From contig NZ_JACIBV010000002.1 in the NCBI RefSeq assembly GCF_014195505.1, positions 310,001-374,000 on the forward strand: a stretch of 64,000 bases of DNA. The letters run 5' to 3'. The stretch is from Nonomuraea dietziae (GTDB lineage: Bacteria; Actinomycetota; Actinomycetes; Streptosporangiales; Streptosporangiaceae). The notes under the pieces are model-generated. The model ran no database searches, was not told the origin of the DNA, and was given only the letters and a program-made list of their open reading frames with translations. This document shows, piece by piece, positions 24,841 to 33,800 of this stretch. Positions within the stretch are counted from its first letter, which is position 1. Each line of letters starts with the position of its first letter. The position numbers and the translations under genes are program-made.

Positions 24841-26465
24841 TCGACCCAGTGACCACAGAGATCATCCGCTGCGCGCTCCTGCAGGCCGCGGAGGACATGA
24901 ACACCACGCTCATCCGCTCCTCCTACACCCCGGTCATCTACGAGGCCAAGGACTGCGCCGTCGCGCTCATGGACCGCGACCACAACGTCCTGGGCCAGTC
25001 GAGCGGCCTGCCGATCTTCCTGGGCAACCTGGAGGTGTGCACCCGCGAGACCGAGCGCATGTTCGGCCGCGACGTCTGGCAGGAGGGAGACGTCTGGGTG
25101 CTCAACGACTCCTACATCGGCGGCACCCACCTCAACGACGTCACCGTCTACGGCCCCATCTTCGTCGAAGGGGAGCTGGCCGGGTTCGCCGCCTCCCGCG
25201 CCCACTGGCTCGACATGGGCTCCAAGGACCCCGGCGGCTCCATGGACTCCACCTCCATCTTCCAGGAGGGCCTGCGCATGGGCCCGATGAAGATCTACGA
25301 GGCCGGACGGCCATGCCGCGACCTGCACGAGGTCATCGCGCGCAACGTCCGCTTCCCCCACGCCACGCTCGGCGACATGCGCGCCCAGGTCGCCTGCGCC
25401 ATGACGGGACAGCGCCGCCTCGCCGAGATCGTCACGCGATGGGGTCTCGACACCGTCACCGCCGCCCGCGACGAGATCTTCGCCCAGACCGAGCGCCTCG
25501 AACGCCAGGCCATCGCCGCCATCCCCGACGGCACCTACACCGCGGGCGGCCACCTCGACAACGACGGCATCGACCTCGCCACCCCGCTGCCGGTCAACGT
25601 CACCGTGACCGTCGAGGGCGAGACCGTCCACGTCGACCTCACCGACTGCGCCGGCCAGACCACAGGGCCGGTCAACTGCGGCGCCGCCCAGGCCGTCGCC
25701 GCCGTCCGGGTCGCCTACAAGCTGCTCGTCAGCGGCGAGGTCCCCCTCAACGGCGGCTCCTTCCGCCCCCTCGACGTCACCACCAGGCCGGGCTCCATGC
25801 TCGCCGCCCAGTCGCCGGCCGCCTGCCAGTACTACTACTCCCACCTCGGCCTGCTCATCGACCTGGTCGTCAAGGCCCTCGCCCCCGTCCTGCCGGGCAA
25901 GGCCGCCGCCGCCTCCTACGGCGACTCCCTCATCGTCCAGTTCACCGGCACCGACCCGCGTACCGGCAAGCTGTACGTCTCCCAGGAGGCCACCGTCGGC
26001 GGGTGGGGCGCGTGGGAGGGCGGCGACGGGGAGAGCGCCCTCATCAACAACGTCAACGGCTCCCTGCGCGACATGCCGATCGAGGTCCTCGAAACGCTCT
26101 TCCCCGTGCGCGTCACCCGCTACGAGGTCCGCCCCGACACCGGCGGGCAGGGACAGTGGCGCGGCGGCAACGGCGTCGTCCGCGAGTACGAGTTCAGCGG
26201 AGACACCTCCCTGTCCCTGTGGTTCGAGCGCTCCGTCACTCCGGCGTGGGGCCTGGCGGGCGGCGCGGCGGGCGCACCGCCCCGCGTCGTCCTCAACCCC
26301 GGCACCGACGCCGAACGCCACATGCTCAAGGTCAACGCCCTGCCCGTCAAGGCGGGCGACGTCCTTCGCTGCGAGTCAGGAGGAGGCGGCGGCTACGGCC
26401 CGGCCGCCCGGCGCGCCCCCGAGGCCGTCGCCGACGACCTCGCCCAGGGCATGACCACTCGGTAG
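24837..26465 (+). CDS. hyuB: hydantoinase/oxoprolinase family protein, subunit B
   Basis: 542 residues, full length for HyuB. It opens DPVTTEIIRCALLQAAEDMNTTLIRSSYTPVI and contains the GDVWVLNDSYIGGTHLNDVTV block that forms the metal/active-site region; the C-terminus has GGQGQWRGGNGVVREYEF. Translationally coupled to hyuA by ATGA. A strong terminator follows. There is no dedicated transporter or N-carbamoylase beside it, so the physiological ring substrate is open. Confidence 0.92.
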   Translation: MIDPVTTEIIRCALLQAAEDMNTTLIRSSYTPVIYEAKDCAVALMDRDHNVLGQSSGLPIFLGNLEVCTRETERMFGRDVWQEGDVWVLNDSYIGGTHLNDVTVYGPIFVEGELAGFAASRAHWLDMGSKDPGGSMDSTSIFQEGLRMGPMKIYEAGRPCRDLHEVIARNVRFPHATLGDMRAQVACAMTGQRRLAEIVTRWGLDTVTAARDEIFAQTERLERQAIAAIPDGTYTAGGHLDNDGIDLATPLPVNVTVTVEGETVHVDLTDCAGQTTGPVNCGAAQAVAAVRVAYKLLVSGEVPLNGGSFRPLDVTTRPGSMLAAQSPAACQYYYSHLGLLIDLVVKALAPVLPGKAAAASYGDSLIVQFTGTDPRTGKLYVSQEATVGGWGAWEGGDGESALINNVNGSLRDMPIEVLETLFPVRVTRYEVRPDTGGQGQWRGGNGVVREYEFSGDTSLSLWFERSVTPAWGLAGGAAGAPPRVVLNPGTDAERHMLKVNALPVKAGDVLRCESGGGGGYGPAARRAPEAVADDLAQGMTTR

Positions 26466-26475
26466 GACCGGCGAA

Positions 26476-26509
26476 CTCCCCGCCGCGCCCGGTCCGGCGC
26501 GGCGGGGAG
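26476..26509. terminator. bidirectional hairpin terminator
   Basis: A perfect 14-bp stem (CTCCCCGCCGCGCC, 26476-26489, with 26496-26509) and 6-base loop lies between the convergent hyuB and reductase genes. Confidence 0.75.
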
Positions 26510-26514
26510 CCGGG

Positions 26515-27357
26515 CTACTCCTTGATCATGTCCACCAGGCGCGTCAGGCTGTCGGCCCCGTGACCCGCCTCGACCGCCCTGTCGATCATGTCCCTGATCG
26601 GCGCCAGCACGTCACCCCGCAGCCCCAGCTCCTTGCTGGCCTCGAAGAAGTTCGGCATCGCCAGCTGGTTCATCGCCAGCGCCGACACCTCCGTCGTGTA
26701 CTCGCCGGAAACGACCTCCTCGGCCGCCTCCGGTGTACCCGCCATCATCGCCGCCAGCCACGCCGTCAGCATCGGCGCGAACTCCCGCACGTCACCACCT
26801 GACGCCCGCACCATCGCGAACGCGTGGTAGATCCCGCCGAACATGCCGTACATGCCGCTCAGCAACGCCAGGTCGTACAGCGCGGCCGCGCCCGCGTCCT
26901 CGCCCATGAACCGCGCCTCCGCCAGCACCTCCAGCGTGGCGCTGTGCTCCTCGAAGGCCTCCCGCGAGCCGCTGTAGAGCACCAGCGCCCCCGGCCCCGC
27001 GATCACCTGCGGCACCGCCATGATGCCGCCGTCGACGTAGCGCCCGCCCAGCTCGGCCACCCTGGCGGCGACCTCCCGCGCCTGCGCAGGCGTGCCGTTG
27101 GTCAGGTTCACCAGCACCCTGCCCTCCAGCGAACCGGCCTGCTCCAGCACCCCGAGCACCGCGTCGTTGTTCACCACGCACACCACCACCAGCGAAGAGG
27201 CGCCGACCGCCGCCGCCACGCTCTCCGCGCGGCGCGCCCCCTCCACCTCCTTTCCAGCCGAGCGGTTCCACACCGTCGTCCGAAGTCCCGCGTTCACGAA
27301 GGCGCCCGCGAGCGCCCTGCCCATCAGGCCAAGCCCGATCACCGTCACTGAAGTCAT
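26515..27357 (-). CDS. NAD(P)-dependent imine-reductase/beta-hydroxyacid-dehydrogenase-like enzyme
   Basis: 280 residues. The Rossmann start VTVIGLGLMGRALAGAF is followed by VWNRSAGK, which suggests NADPH preference. NLTNGTPAQAREVAARV and DGGIMAVPQVIAGPGALVLYSG are wording characteristic of imine reductases rather than 3-hydroxyisobutyrate dehydrogenases, where a catalytic Lys is expected. The C-terminal helical domain completes the dimer fold. ATG 27357 is divergent from the SARP gene across 54 bases that contain SARP-like direct repeats, so it is a likely SARP target. Substrate unknown. Confidence 0.85.
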   Translation of the reverse strand: MTSVTVIGLGLMGRALAGAFVNAGLRTTVWNRSAGKEVEGARRAESVAAAVGASSLVVVCVVNNDAVLGVLEQAGSLEGRVLVNLTNGTPAQAREVAARVAELGGRYVDGGIMAVPQVIAGPGALVLYSGSREAFEEHSATLEVLAEARFMGEDAGAAALYDLALLSGMYGMFGGIYHAFAMVRASGGDVREFAPMLTAWLAAMMAGTPEAAEEVVSGEYTTEVSALAMNQLAMPNFFEASKELGLRGDVLAPIRDMIDRAVEAGHGADSLTRLVDMIKE

Positions 27358-27380
27358 GCCCACCACCCTGCGGCGACGCC

Positions 27381-27399
27381 CTCTCGATCCGCTCTCGAT
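27381..27399. promoter_or_regulatory. SARP-type direct repeat in divergent promoter
   Basis: CTCTCGAT occurs at 27381-27388 and 27392-27399, an exact 11-bp period, between the SARP gene and the divergent reductase. SARP activators recognise heptamer direct repeats with 11-bp spacing. Confidence 0.55.
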
Positions 27400-27411
27400 A
27401 CGGTGTCGCCC

Positions 27412-30363
27412 ATGCGCTTCGCGATACTCGGACCCCTGGAGGTCCACACCGAGGACGGCACGCCCGTCCGCGTCCGCGAACGCAAGGTCCGCACCCTGCT
27501 GGCCGACCTGCTCGCCCACGAGGGACAGGTCGTGCCTGCCGACCGCCTCATCGACGACCTGTGGGGCGACACACCGCCCACCGACGCCCACGCCGCGCTC
27601 CAGACCAAGATCTGGCACCTGCGCCGCGCTCTCGAGGCCGCCGAGCCCGGCGCCCGCGACCTCGTCGTCTCGCAGGCCCCTGGCTACGCGCTGCGCGCCG
27701 TCCACCTCGACGCCACCCGCTTCCGCGCGCTCCTCGGCGAAGGCCGCCTCGACGAGGCGCTGGCCCTGTGGCGCGGCCCCGCCCTCGCCGACCACGCCGA
27801 CGAGCCCTTCGCCGCGGCCGCCATCACCCACCTCGAAGAGCTCCGCCTCACCGCGCTCGAAGACCAGGCCGAACAGCGTCTCGCCCAGGGCCACCCCGTC
27901 GAACTGGCCGCCCTCGTCGCGCAGCACCCGCTCCGCGAGCGGCTGCGCGCCCTCCACATGCGCGCCCTCTACCTGGCCGGCCGCCAGAGCGAGGCCCTCG
28001 ACGCCTTCACCCAGGCCCGTACCCTGCTCGCCGACGAGCTCGGACTCGACCCAGGACCCGAGCTCACCGCCCTGCACGAGGCCATCCTCAGGCAGGACCC
28101 CGCCCTCCAGCCCCCGCGATCCGACCTGCCCGCCGCGCTCACCGACCTCGTCGGCCGCGACGACGCCGTCCGCGAGGTCCGCGCGGCCCTCGAAAGGTCA
28201 CGACTCGTCACCCTCACCGGGCCTGGAGGCGTCGGCAAGACCAGGCTGGCGATCGAGGCGGCCCGCGCCCACCCCAACGCCCACCTCGTCGAGCTGGCCG
28301 ACACCGACGACCCCGCCCAGGCCGTCGCCCAGGCCCTGCGCCTGCCCGACACGACCGATCTCACCACCGCGCTCCACGCCCGCCACCCCACGCTCCTCGT
28401 CCTCGACAACTGCGAGCACCTCATCGAGGCGACCGCCGACCTCGGCGCCACGCTGCTGCGCCGCGTCCCCGCCCTCCGCATCCTCGCCACCAGCAGGGAG
28501 CCCCTCGCCGTCCCCGGCGAGCACCCCTGGCCCGTCCCGCCGCTCGACCCCGCCGCCGCCGCCGAGCTCCTCCTCACCCGCGCCCCCAGCCTCACCCCCG
28601 GCGACGCCGCAGCCCTCGTCCCCCACCTCGACGGCATCCCGCTGGCCATCGAGCTGGCCGCCACCCGAGCCAGAGCCCTCGGCGCCGACGCCCTCGCCGA
28701 ACGCCTCCAGCACCACCTCCTGACCGCCGAGCAGCGCGGCACCCCGCCCCGCCAGCGCACCCTGCGCGCCGTCATCGACTGGAGCTGGGACCTGCTCACC
28801 GAGCCCGAACGCGTCGTCCTGCGACGCTTCGCCGTCCACGCCGACGGATGCGCGCTCGACGCCGCCGAGCACACCTGCGCCGAGCCCCACATCGACGTCG
28901 CCGACATCCTCGCCCGCCTGGTCGACCGTTCACTCCTCAGCCCCGGCCCGCGCCACCGCCTCCTGCAGTCGGTCAAGGCCTACGGCCTCGAACGCCTCCG
29001 CGAAGCGGGCGAACTCGGCGCCGTCCGCGAGCGCCACACCGCCTACTACACCGCGCTCGCCGAACAGGCCGACCCGCACCTGCGCGGCCCTGGCCAACGC
29101 CAGTGGCTGGCCACCCTCGACGCCGAGAGCGCCAATCTCCGCGCCGCCCTCGACCACGCCCCCGCCGACCACGCCCACCGCCTCGTCGACGCCCTCGCCT
29201 GGTACTGGTTCCTGCGCGGCCGCCTCACCGAAGCCCGCCGCCACCTCGCCAGGGCCCTCCGGCAGGGCCCGAACGCACGCACCGCCGCTTGGCAGGCCGC
29301 CTTCACCCTCCTGTCGGGCGAACCGGCCGACGCCGGCGCCGCCCTGGCCCTCTTCCACGACGACCCCGCGGGGCTGGCCCGGGCGCAGTGGTCGCTCGCC
29401 TTCGCCCAGCGCGGCATCGGCGACGACACCGTCCACCTCACCGACGCCGCGCTCGCCGCCTACCGCGACCTCGGCGACGCGTGGGGCACCGCGGCCGCCC
29501 TGAGCACCCGCGCCGCCAAGGCGCTCCAGTCCGGCGACCTCCTCAGCCTCCACCGCGACGCCCAGGCGGCCCTCGACGCCTTCCGCGCCGTCGGCGACCG
29601 CTGGGGGCAGAGCCGGGCCGCCGACCTGCTCGCCACCCACGCCGAGATCACCGGCGACTACGCCCGCGCCACCGCCCTGCGCACCGAGGGACTCCGCCTC
29701 GCCGAGGAGCTCGGACTCGCCAGCGAGATCTCCTGGCGCCTTTCCAGCCTCGGCCGTATCGCCCTGCTAACAGGCGACCACGACCGCTCCCGCGAGCTTC
29801 ACACCCGCGCAGGACGGCTCGCCGCCGAACAGGCCAACAAGCCGGCAGAGGAGTTCGCCCAGACCGGCCTCGCCCTCACCGCCAGACGCCAGGGCCACCT
29901 CGACGAGGCCGAAACCCACCTGCGCGCCTGGCTCGACTGGATGCGCAGGCTCGACGCCAGGCCCGGCAGCGCCCTCGTCCTGGCCGAGCTCGGCTTCGTC
30001 GCCGAGCAGCGCGGTGACCACGCGGGCGCCCTCGACCTCCACCTGCAGGGACTGGCCGCCGCCCGAGCCAGCGGCGACCCCCGCGCCGTCGCCCTCGCCC
30101 TCGAAGGGCTGGCAGGGGCGCACTCCCTGGCAGGACGCCATGACCTGGCCGCGCGCCTGCTCGCCACCGCGGCCGCCACCCGTCGCGCCGTCGGCGCTCC
30201 CCTGCCTGCGGCCGAACGCGGCGACGTCGACCGGATCGAGGCCCGTGTACGGCAGGCGCGCGGCACCGCCGACGCCGCCCCGCTCACCCTCGAGGAGATC
30301 TCGGGCGTCGAGGAACATCGATCACCTCCCGTCACGCGGTCCACCGGGAGGCGACGACCGTGA
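27412..30363 (+). CDS. AfsR-like SARP/BTAD transcriptional regulator with NB-ARC ATPase and TPR region
   Basis: 983 residues. Residues 1-95 form the OmpR-like DNA-binding domain (MRFAILGPLEVHTEDGTPV, ERKVRTLLADLLAHEGQVV), 95-240 the bacterial activation domain (BTAD). A NB-ARC ATPase has P-loop GPGGVGKT near 268-275 and LLVLDNCEHL as Walker B. The second half is TPR-like. ATG 27412 begins the conserved motif; GTG 27403 is the alternative. The last codons overlap the histidine kinase start (GTGA), so the regulator is co-translated with a two-component system. Likely targets include its own promoter and the divergent reductase. Confidence 0.92.
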   Translation: MRFAILGPLEVHTEDGTPVRVRERKVRTLLADLLAHEGQVVPADRLIDDLWGDTPPTDAHAALQTKIWHLRRALEAAEPGARDLVVSQAPGYALRAVHLDATRFRALLGEGRLDEALALWRGPALADHADEPFAAAAITHLEELRLTALEDQAEQRLAQGHPVELAALVAQHPLRERLRALHMRALYLAGRQSEALDAFTQARTLLADELGLDPGPELTALHEAILRQDPALQPPRSDLPAALTDLVGRDDAVREVRAALERSRLVTLTGPGGVGKTRLAIEAARAHPNAHLVELADTDDPAQAVAQALRLPDTTDLTTALHARHPTLLVLDNCEHLIEATADLGATLLRRVPALRILATSREPLAVPGEHPWPVPPLDPAAAAELLLTRAPSLTPGDAAALVPHLDGIPLAIELAATRARALGADALAERLQHHLLTAEQRGTPPRQRTLRAVIDWSWDLLTEPERVVLRRFAVHADGCALDAAEHTCAEPHIDVADILARLVDRSLLSPGPRHRLLQSVKAYGLERLREAGELGAVRERHTAYYTALAEQADPHLRGPGQRQWLATLDAESANLRAALDHAPADHAHRLVDALAWYWFLRGRLTEARRHLARALRQGPNARTAAWQAAFTLLSGEPADAGAALALFHDDPAGLARAQWSLAFAQRGIGDDTVHLTDAALAAYRDLGDAWGTAAALSTRAAKALQSGDLLSLHRDAQAALDAFRAVGDRWGQSRAADLLATHAEITGDYARATALRTEGLRLAEELGLASEISWRLSSLGRIALLTGDHDRSRELHTRAGRLAAEQANKPAEEFAQTGLALTARRQGHLDEAETHLRAWLDWMRRLDARPGSALVLAELGFVAEQRGDHAGALDLHLQGLAAARASGDPRAVALALEGLAGAHSLAGRHDLAARLLATAAATRRAVGAPLPAAERGDVDRIEARVRQARGTADAAPLTLEEISGVEEHRSPPVTRSTGRRRP

Positions 30364-31535
30364 CAGTCTCCCGGCGCCGGAGCACATGGCCGGCGACGAC
30401 GGCGGTGGCGCACGTGGTCCTGGCTCTCCTGACGGTGATCATCCTGGCGGGCGTCCGGCATCTCGGCGCGGACCTGTGGCAGATCTTGGCCGCGGCGGGA
30501 GCTGCCGTCCTGCTCCATGTGGGAGCGGTGGTGGCTCATCGACGGCCGTGGGTGGGGTACGTGATCGGCGCGCTTGGCATGCTCGTCCTGGTGACGACGC
30601 CCTTCCTGGGGTGGTCACCGACCATGCTGCCCTCGGCCGCGTGCTTCCCCCTGACGTTGTGGCGGCTGACCAGCCGGGTCTCGGTCAGGTCCTCGGTGGT
30701 CGCGTTGGCCGTCGCCGCGCTCGGGATCGTCCTCACCGAGCTGGTCGCGTGGGCCCGGCTGCCCCCTGACGTCCCTGGGTGGACCCGCCTGGTCGAGGGC
30801 GGGCTGCTGATGCTCGTGGTCGGCGGTGTGTGGCTTGCGGCCCTGCTGGTACGCCGCAGGCACGAGGCCGGCCGACGAGCCGAGAGCGAACGACTGGCCG
30901 CGGCGGTCGCGGACGAACGGGCCAGCATCCGCCGCGACCTGCACGACGTGATCGCCCACACGGTCACCGTCATGGTCGCGCGGATCGAGGCCGCGGCGGT
31001 GACGACGACGGATCCGGCGACCCGCCGCGAACTCGGCGACATCGCCGAGGCCGGCCGGGACGCCCATCAGGGTCTGCGAGCGATGCTGGCCACCCTGGGC
31101 CCGGCCGCCGTGGCGCCGCGCGCCGATTCCCGGCCCAGAGAGGTCCCGATCGCGCTCGATGCCCTCCCTGACCTCGTGGCCTCGGCGGCGAGCCCGCTCC
31201 ATGCGGTGACGTTCGCGGAGGTGGGTGAGCGACGGCCGCTGAGCCTGAGTGCCGAGGTCGCGGCGGTCCGGACTGTGCAGGAGGGCATCACCAATGCGCT
31301 GCGCCACCTCGAACCACCGGTCGAGGTGACCGTTCGCCTGCGCTGGACCCCGGCCGAGGTGGTGGTGGAGGTGCGCGACGACGGCGGCAAGGCGCTTCGC
31401 GACGTCGGCAGCCAGGGGACCGGCTTGATAGGGATCGAGGAACGTGTGCGTACCGCAGGAGGCACCCTGTCGATCGACGACGGGGACGACGGGTGGATGC
31501 TGCGGGCGCGGCTCCCCACGAAGGAGGGGGCATGA
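30360..31535 (+). CDS. NarL-type sensor histidine kinase
   Basis: 391 residues. About five TM segments in the first 170 residues, then a HisKA_3 dimerisation domain (ERASIRRDLHDVIAHTVTVM, phospho-His near 194) and an HATPase domain with N-box TVQEGITNALRHLE and G-box GSQGTGLIGIEERV. GTG 30360 overlaps the SARP stop and the kinase stop overlaps the response regulator ATG, giving one three-gene operon. No extracellular sensor domain is evident; such kinases usually sense membrane or cell-envelope state. Confidence 0.92.
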   Translation: MTVSRRRSTWPATTAVAHVVLALLTVIILAGVRHLGADLWQILAAAGAAVLLHVGAVVAHRRPWVGYVIGALGMLVLVTTPFLGWSPTMLPSAACFPLTLWRLTSRVSVRSSVVALAVAALGIVLTELVAWARLPPDVPGWTRLVEGGLLMLVVGGVWLAALLVRRRHEAGRRAESERLAAAVADERASIRRDLHDVIAHTVTVMVARIEAAAVTTTDPATRRELGDIAEAGRDAHQGLRAMLATLGPAAVAPRADSRPREVPIALDALPDLVASAASPLHAVTFAEVGERRPLSLSAEVAAVRTVQEGITNALRHLEPPVEVTVRLRWTPAEVVVEVRDDGGKALRDVGSQGTGLIGIEERVRTAGGTLSIDDGDDGWMLRARLPTKEGA

Positions 31536-32194
31536 CCGGGATCCGTGTCATGCTCGTCGACGATCAGGAGTTGCTGCGGGCCTCGCTCCGTACGGTGCTG
31601 TCGGCCGACGAACGCATCGAGGTCACCCACGACGTCGCGAACGGCCGCGACGCGATCGAGGTCGTCCGGCGGCACCGCCTCGACGTGGTACTGATGGACA
31701 TCCGCATGCCGCGCATGGACGGGGTCGCCGCCACGGCGGAGATCGTCAGGATCGCACCGGCGACCCGGGTGCTCATGCTGACGACGTTCGATGATGACGA
31801 ACTGGTCGTGGCTGCCATCCGGGCCGGCGCGAGCGGCTACCTGACCAAGGACGTCCGGCCCGCCGCCCTGGCCCAGGCCGTGTGTGACGTCGCCTCCGGG
31901 ACGTCGGTGCTGGCCCCGGGTGTGGCCGCGACGATCCTCGATCTCGTACGGCAGGTGCCGATGCGGAGGACGGCGGCCCTGGACGGCCTCACCCCACGCG
32001 AAGTCGAGATCTTCGGCCTGCTCGCCCGTGGCAGGTCCAACAGCGAGATCTGCGCGGAACTGGTGCTGAGCGAGAACACGGTGAAGTCGCACGTCCGGGC
32101 CGTCCTGCAGAAACTGCACCTGCGCGACCGCGTGCACGCGGTGATCCACGCGTACGAGAACGGGCTTGTGGGTCGCAACGATCTGCCTGACTGA
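31532..32194 (+). CDS. NarL/LuxR-family response regulator
   Basis: 220 residues. The receiver domain holds VDDQ (Asp10, Asp11), phosphoacceptor Asp56 in LMDIRMP, a Thr switch in LMLTTFDDD and Lys in GYLTKDV. The LuxR HTH (about 150-210) has LTPREVEIFGLLARGRSNSEI and LSENTVKSHV. ATGA overlap with the kinase. A 16-bp palindrome 28 bases downstream, before the serine hydrolase gene, is a candidate binding site. Confidence 0.93.
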   Translation: MTGIRVMLVDDQELLRASLRTVLSADERIEVTHDVANGRDAIEVVRRHRLDVVLMDIRMPRMDGVAATAEIVRIAPATRVLMLTTFDDDELVVAAIRAGASGYLTKDVRPAALAQAVCDVASGTSVLAPGVAATILDLVRQVPMRRTAALDGLTPREVEIFGLLARGRSNSEICAELVLSENTVKSHVRAVLQKLHLRDRVHAVIHAYENGLVGRNDLPD

Positions 32195-32221
32195 GATTCC
32201 ATCCTGCCGGGTGGTTCCGTC

Positions 32222-32237
32222 TCACCCCTTGGGGTGA
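32222..32237. promoter_or_regulatory. 16-bp palindrome upstream of the serine hydrolase
   Basis: TCACCCCTTGGGGTGA has perfect 7-bp arms around TT. It lies 28 bases after the response regulator stop and about 35 before the hydrolase GTG. It could be a LuxR-type operator or a short attenuator. Confidence 0.45.
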
Positions 32238-32272
32238 TGTCGGCCGGTGACGCCCGGCCTAGGTTCGACGTC

Positions 32273-33748
32273 GTGCATCTCCTACGTCTGCCCTCCTTTC
32301 CTCGTGTGACCTCCCTCCTCGTCCTCGGCGGTGTGCTCGTCGCCGTGCTGCTCGGCTGGACGGCACCGGCCCACGCCACCGGCGAACGACTGGTCGACGA
32401 CTTCCGCTCCGTCTACGGCACGCCCGGTGTCGCGGCGGCCGTGATCGACAAGTCGTCGGTCGAGACGATCGTCCGCGGCCGGGACGGGGACGGCAACGCG
32501 GTGACGGCGCGGACACGGTTCCGGATCGCCTCGATGAGCAAGTCGATGACGGCGGCGGCGATCATGCTGCTGGTCGACCGTGACCGCCTCTCCCTGGACG
32601 ACCCGGTCGTCAAGGTCCTGCCCGACTTCAGGATGGCCGATCCGCGCTTCACCGGGATGACCGTGCGCCAGCTCCTCAGCCACACCTCGGGGCTGTCGAA
32701 CAGCACGAACGACGAGTACGTGTTCCCCCCTCCGCGCAGCGCGCAGGACATCGTGGCCGGGCTGGCCGACAAGACCCTGGCCGCCGATCCGGGCAGCCGC
32801 CCGGAGTACCACAACACCAACTACTCGATCGCGGCGAGGATCGTCGAGGTGGTGTCGGGGAAGTCCTTCGACGCCTTCCTCCACGCCGAACTGTTCACAC
32901 CGCTGGGCATGACCGGCACCGGCTCGACGCTGGGGTGTTCCGATCGTGCCGAGGGGCTGCCGTCCGGGTACGAGGTCGTTCTCGGGGTGGCCGTCGCGGC
33001 ACCGGAGATGCCGGGGATGTGCGTCGGCAACGGCGGGGTGATCTCGACCCTGGACGACATGGTGCGGTGGCTGCGGTTCAACCAGGGAACCCTCGGGGCG
33101 GACCTGCTGAGTGCCGCTTCCCTGGCCGAGTTGCACACCGTCCAGCCGAAGGCCGGCGGCTACGCCCTCGGCTGGCAGTCCCGTCCCGTCGCACCGGACG
33201 CCCCGCCGTCGGTGATCGGCCACGGCGGAACACTGGCGACGTGGACCGGGGACATGGTCTTCTCGCCCAAGACCGGTGTGGCCGCCCTCGTCCTCACCAA
33301 CAGTGGCGGCGATCCCGGCCTGCTCTCGACCAACCTTCTCGCCGAACGGATCGGGGCACCGGCAACGCCGATGAGCAACCCGCTCACCGTCGTGAACGCG
33401 GTCCTGCTCGGGCTCACGGTGGGGATGGCCGCGCTGCTCGTCACCGCGGCCGTCCGAGCGCGCCGCTGGGCCTCGCGACGCCGCGCGGCGCGCCGGCCGA
33501 GGCTGGTTCTGCGGCTCGTGCCTCTCGCCCTGGTGACGGTGCTGGGCGCGGCGCTGCCGACGCTGATCTGGGGGGCGTTCAGCTTCCAGTACTGGATCGT
33601 CACCGCCTGGCTGCTGCCGCTGCTGGCGCTCTTCTGCCTCGCCTGCTGCGTGCTCGGGGCGGTCGCACTCGGCCGTCGCCTCTGGTGCTTCCGCCGCGCC
33701 GGTCAGGCGACCTTCGCACCGGTACGGCCGGCCACGGTGGACAGCTGA
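32273..33748 (+). CDS. secreted/membrane serine beta-lactamase-family hydrolase (class C/PBP4*-like)
   Basis: 491 residues. A signal peptide (LLVLGGVLVAVLLGWTAPAHA) precedes the catalytic domain. The serine motif SMSK is in FRIASMSKSMTAAA, the YxN motif in YHNTNYSIAARI and the KTG equivalent is HGGTLA. After the enzyme domain, from about residue 370, come three or four hydrophobic segments that anchor it. GTG 32273 places the signal peptide at the N-terminus; 32234/32237 are alternatives. Family members are D-Ala-D-Ala peptidases, esterases or amidases. Its place after the SARP/two-component operon suggests regulation by that system. Confidence 0.87.
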   Translation: MHLLRLPSFPRVTSLLVLGGVLVAVLLGWTAPAHATGERLVDDFRSVYGTPGVAAAVIDKSSVETIVRGRDGDGNAVTARTRFRIASMSKSMTAAAIMLLVDRDRLSLDDPVVKVLPDFRMADPRFTGMTVRQLLSHTSGLSNSTNDEYVFPPPRSAQDIVAGLADKTLAADPGSRPEYHNTNYSIAARIVEVVSGKSFDAFLHAELFTPLGMTGTGSTLGCSDRAEGLPSGYEVVLGVAVAAPEMPGMCVGNGGVISTLDDMVRWLRFNQGTLGADLLSAASLAELHTVQPKAGGYALGWQSRPVAPDAPPSVIGHGGTLATWTGDMVFSPKTGVAALVLTNSGGDPGLLSTNLLAERIGAPATPMSNPLTVVNAVLLGLTVGMAALLVTAAVRARRWASRRRAARRPRLVLRLVPLALVTVLGAALPTLIWGAFSFQYWIVTAWLLPLLALFCLACCVLGAVALGRRLWCFRRAGQATFAPVRPATVDS

Positions 33749-33800
33749 CCTGGGCGGGAACCTGGCCGGCCATCGTTCCGACCTTCCTCGACGGCCGTCA

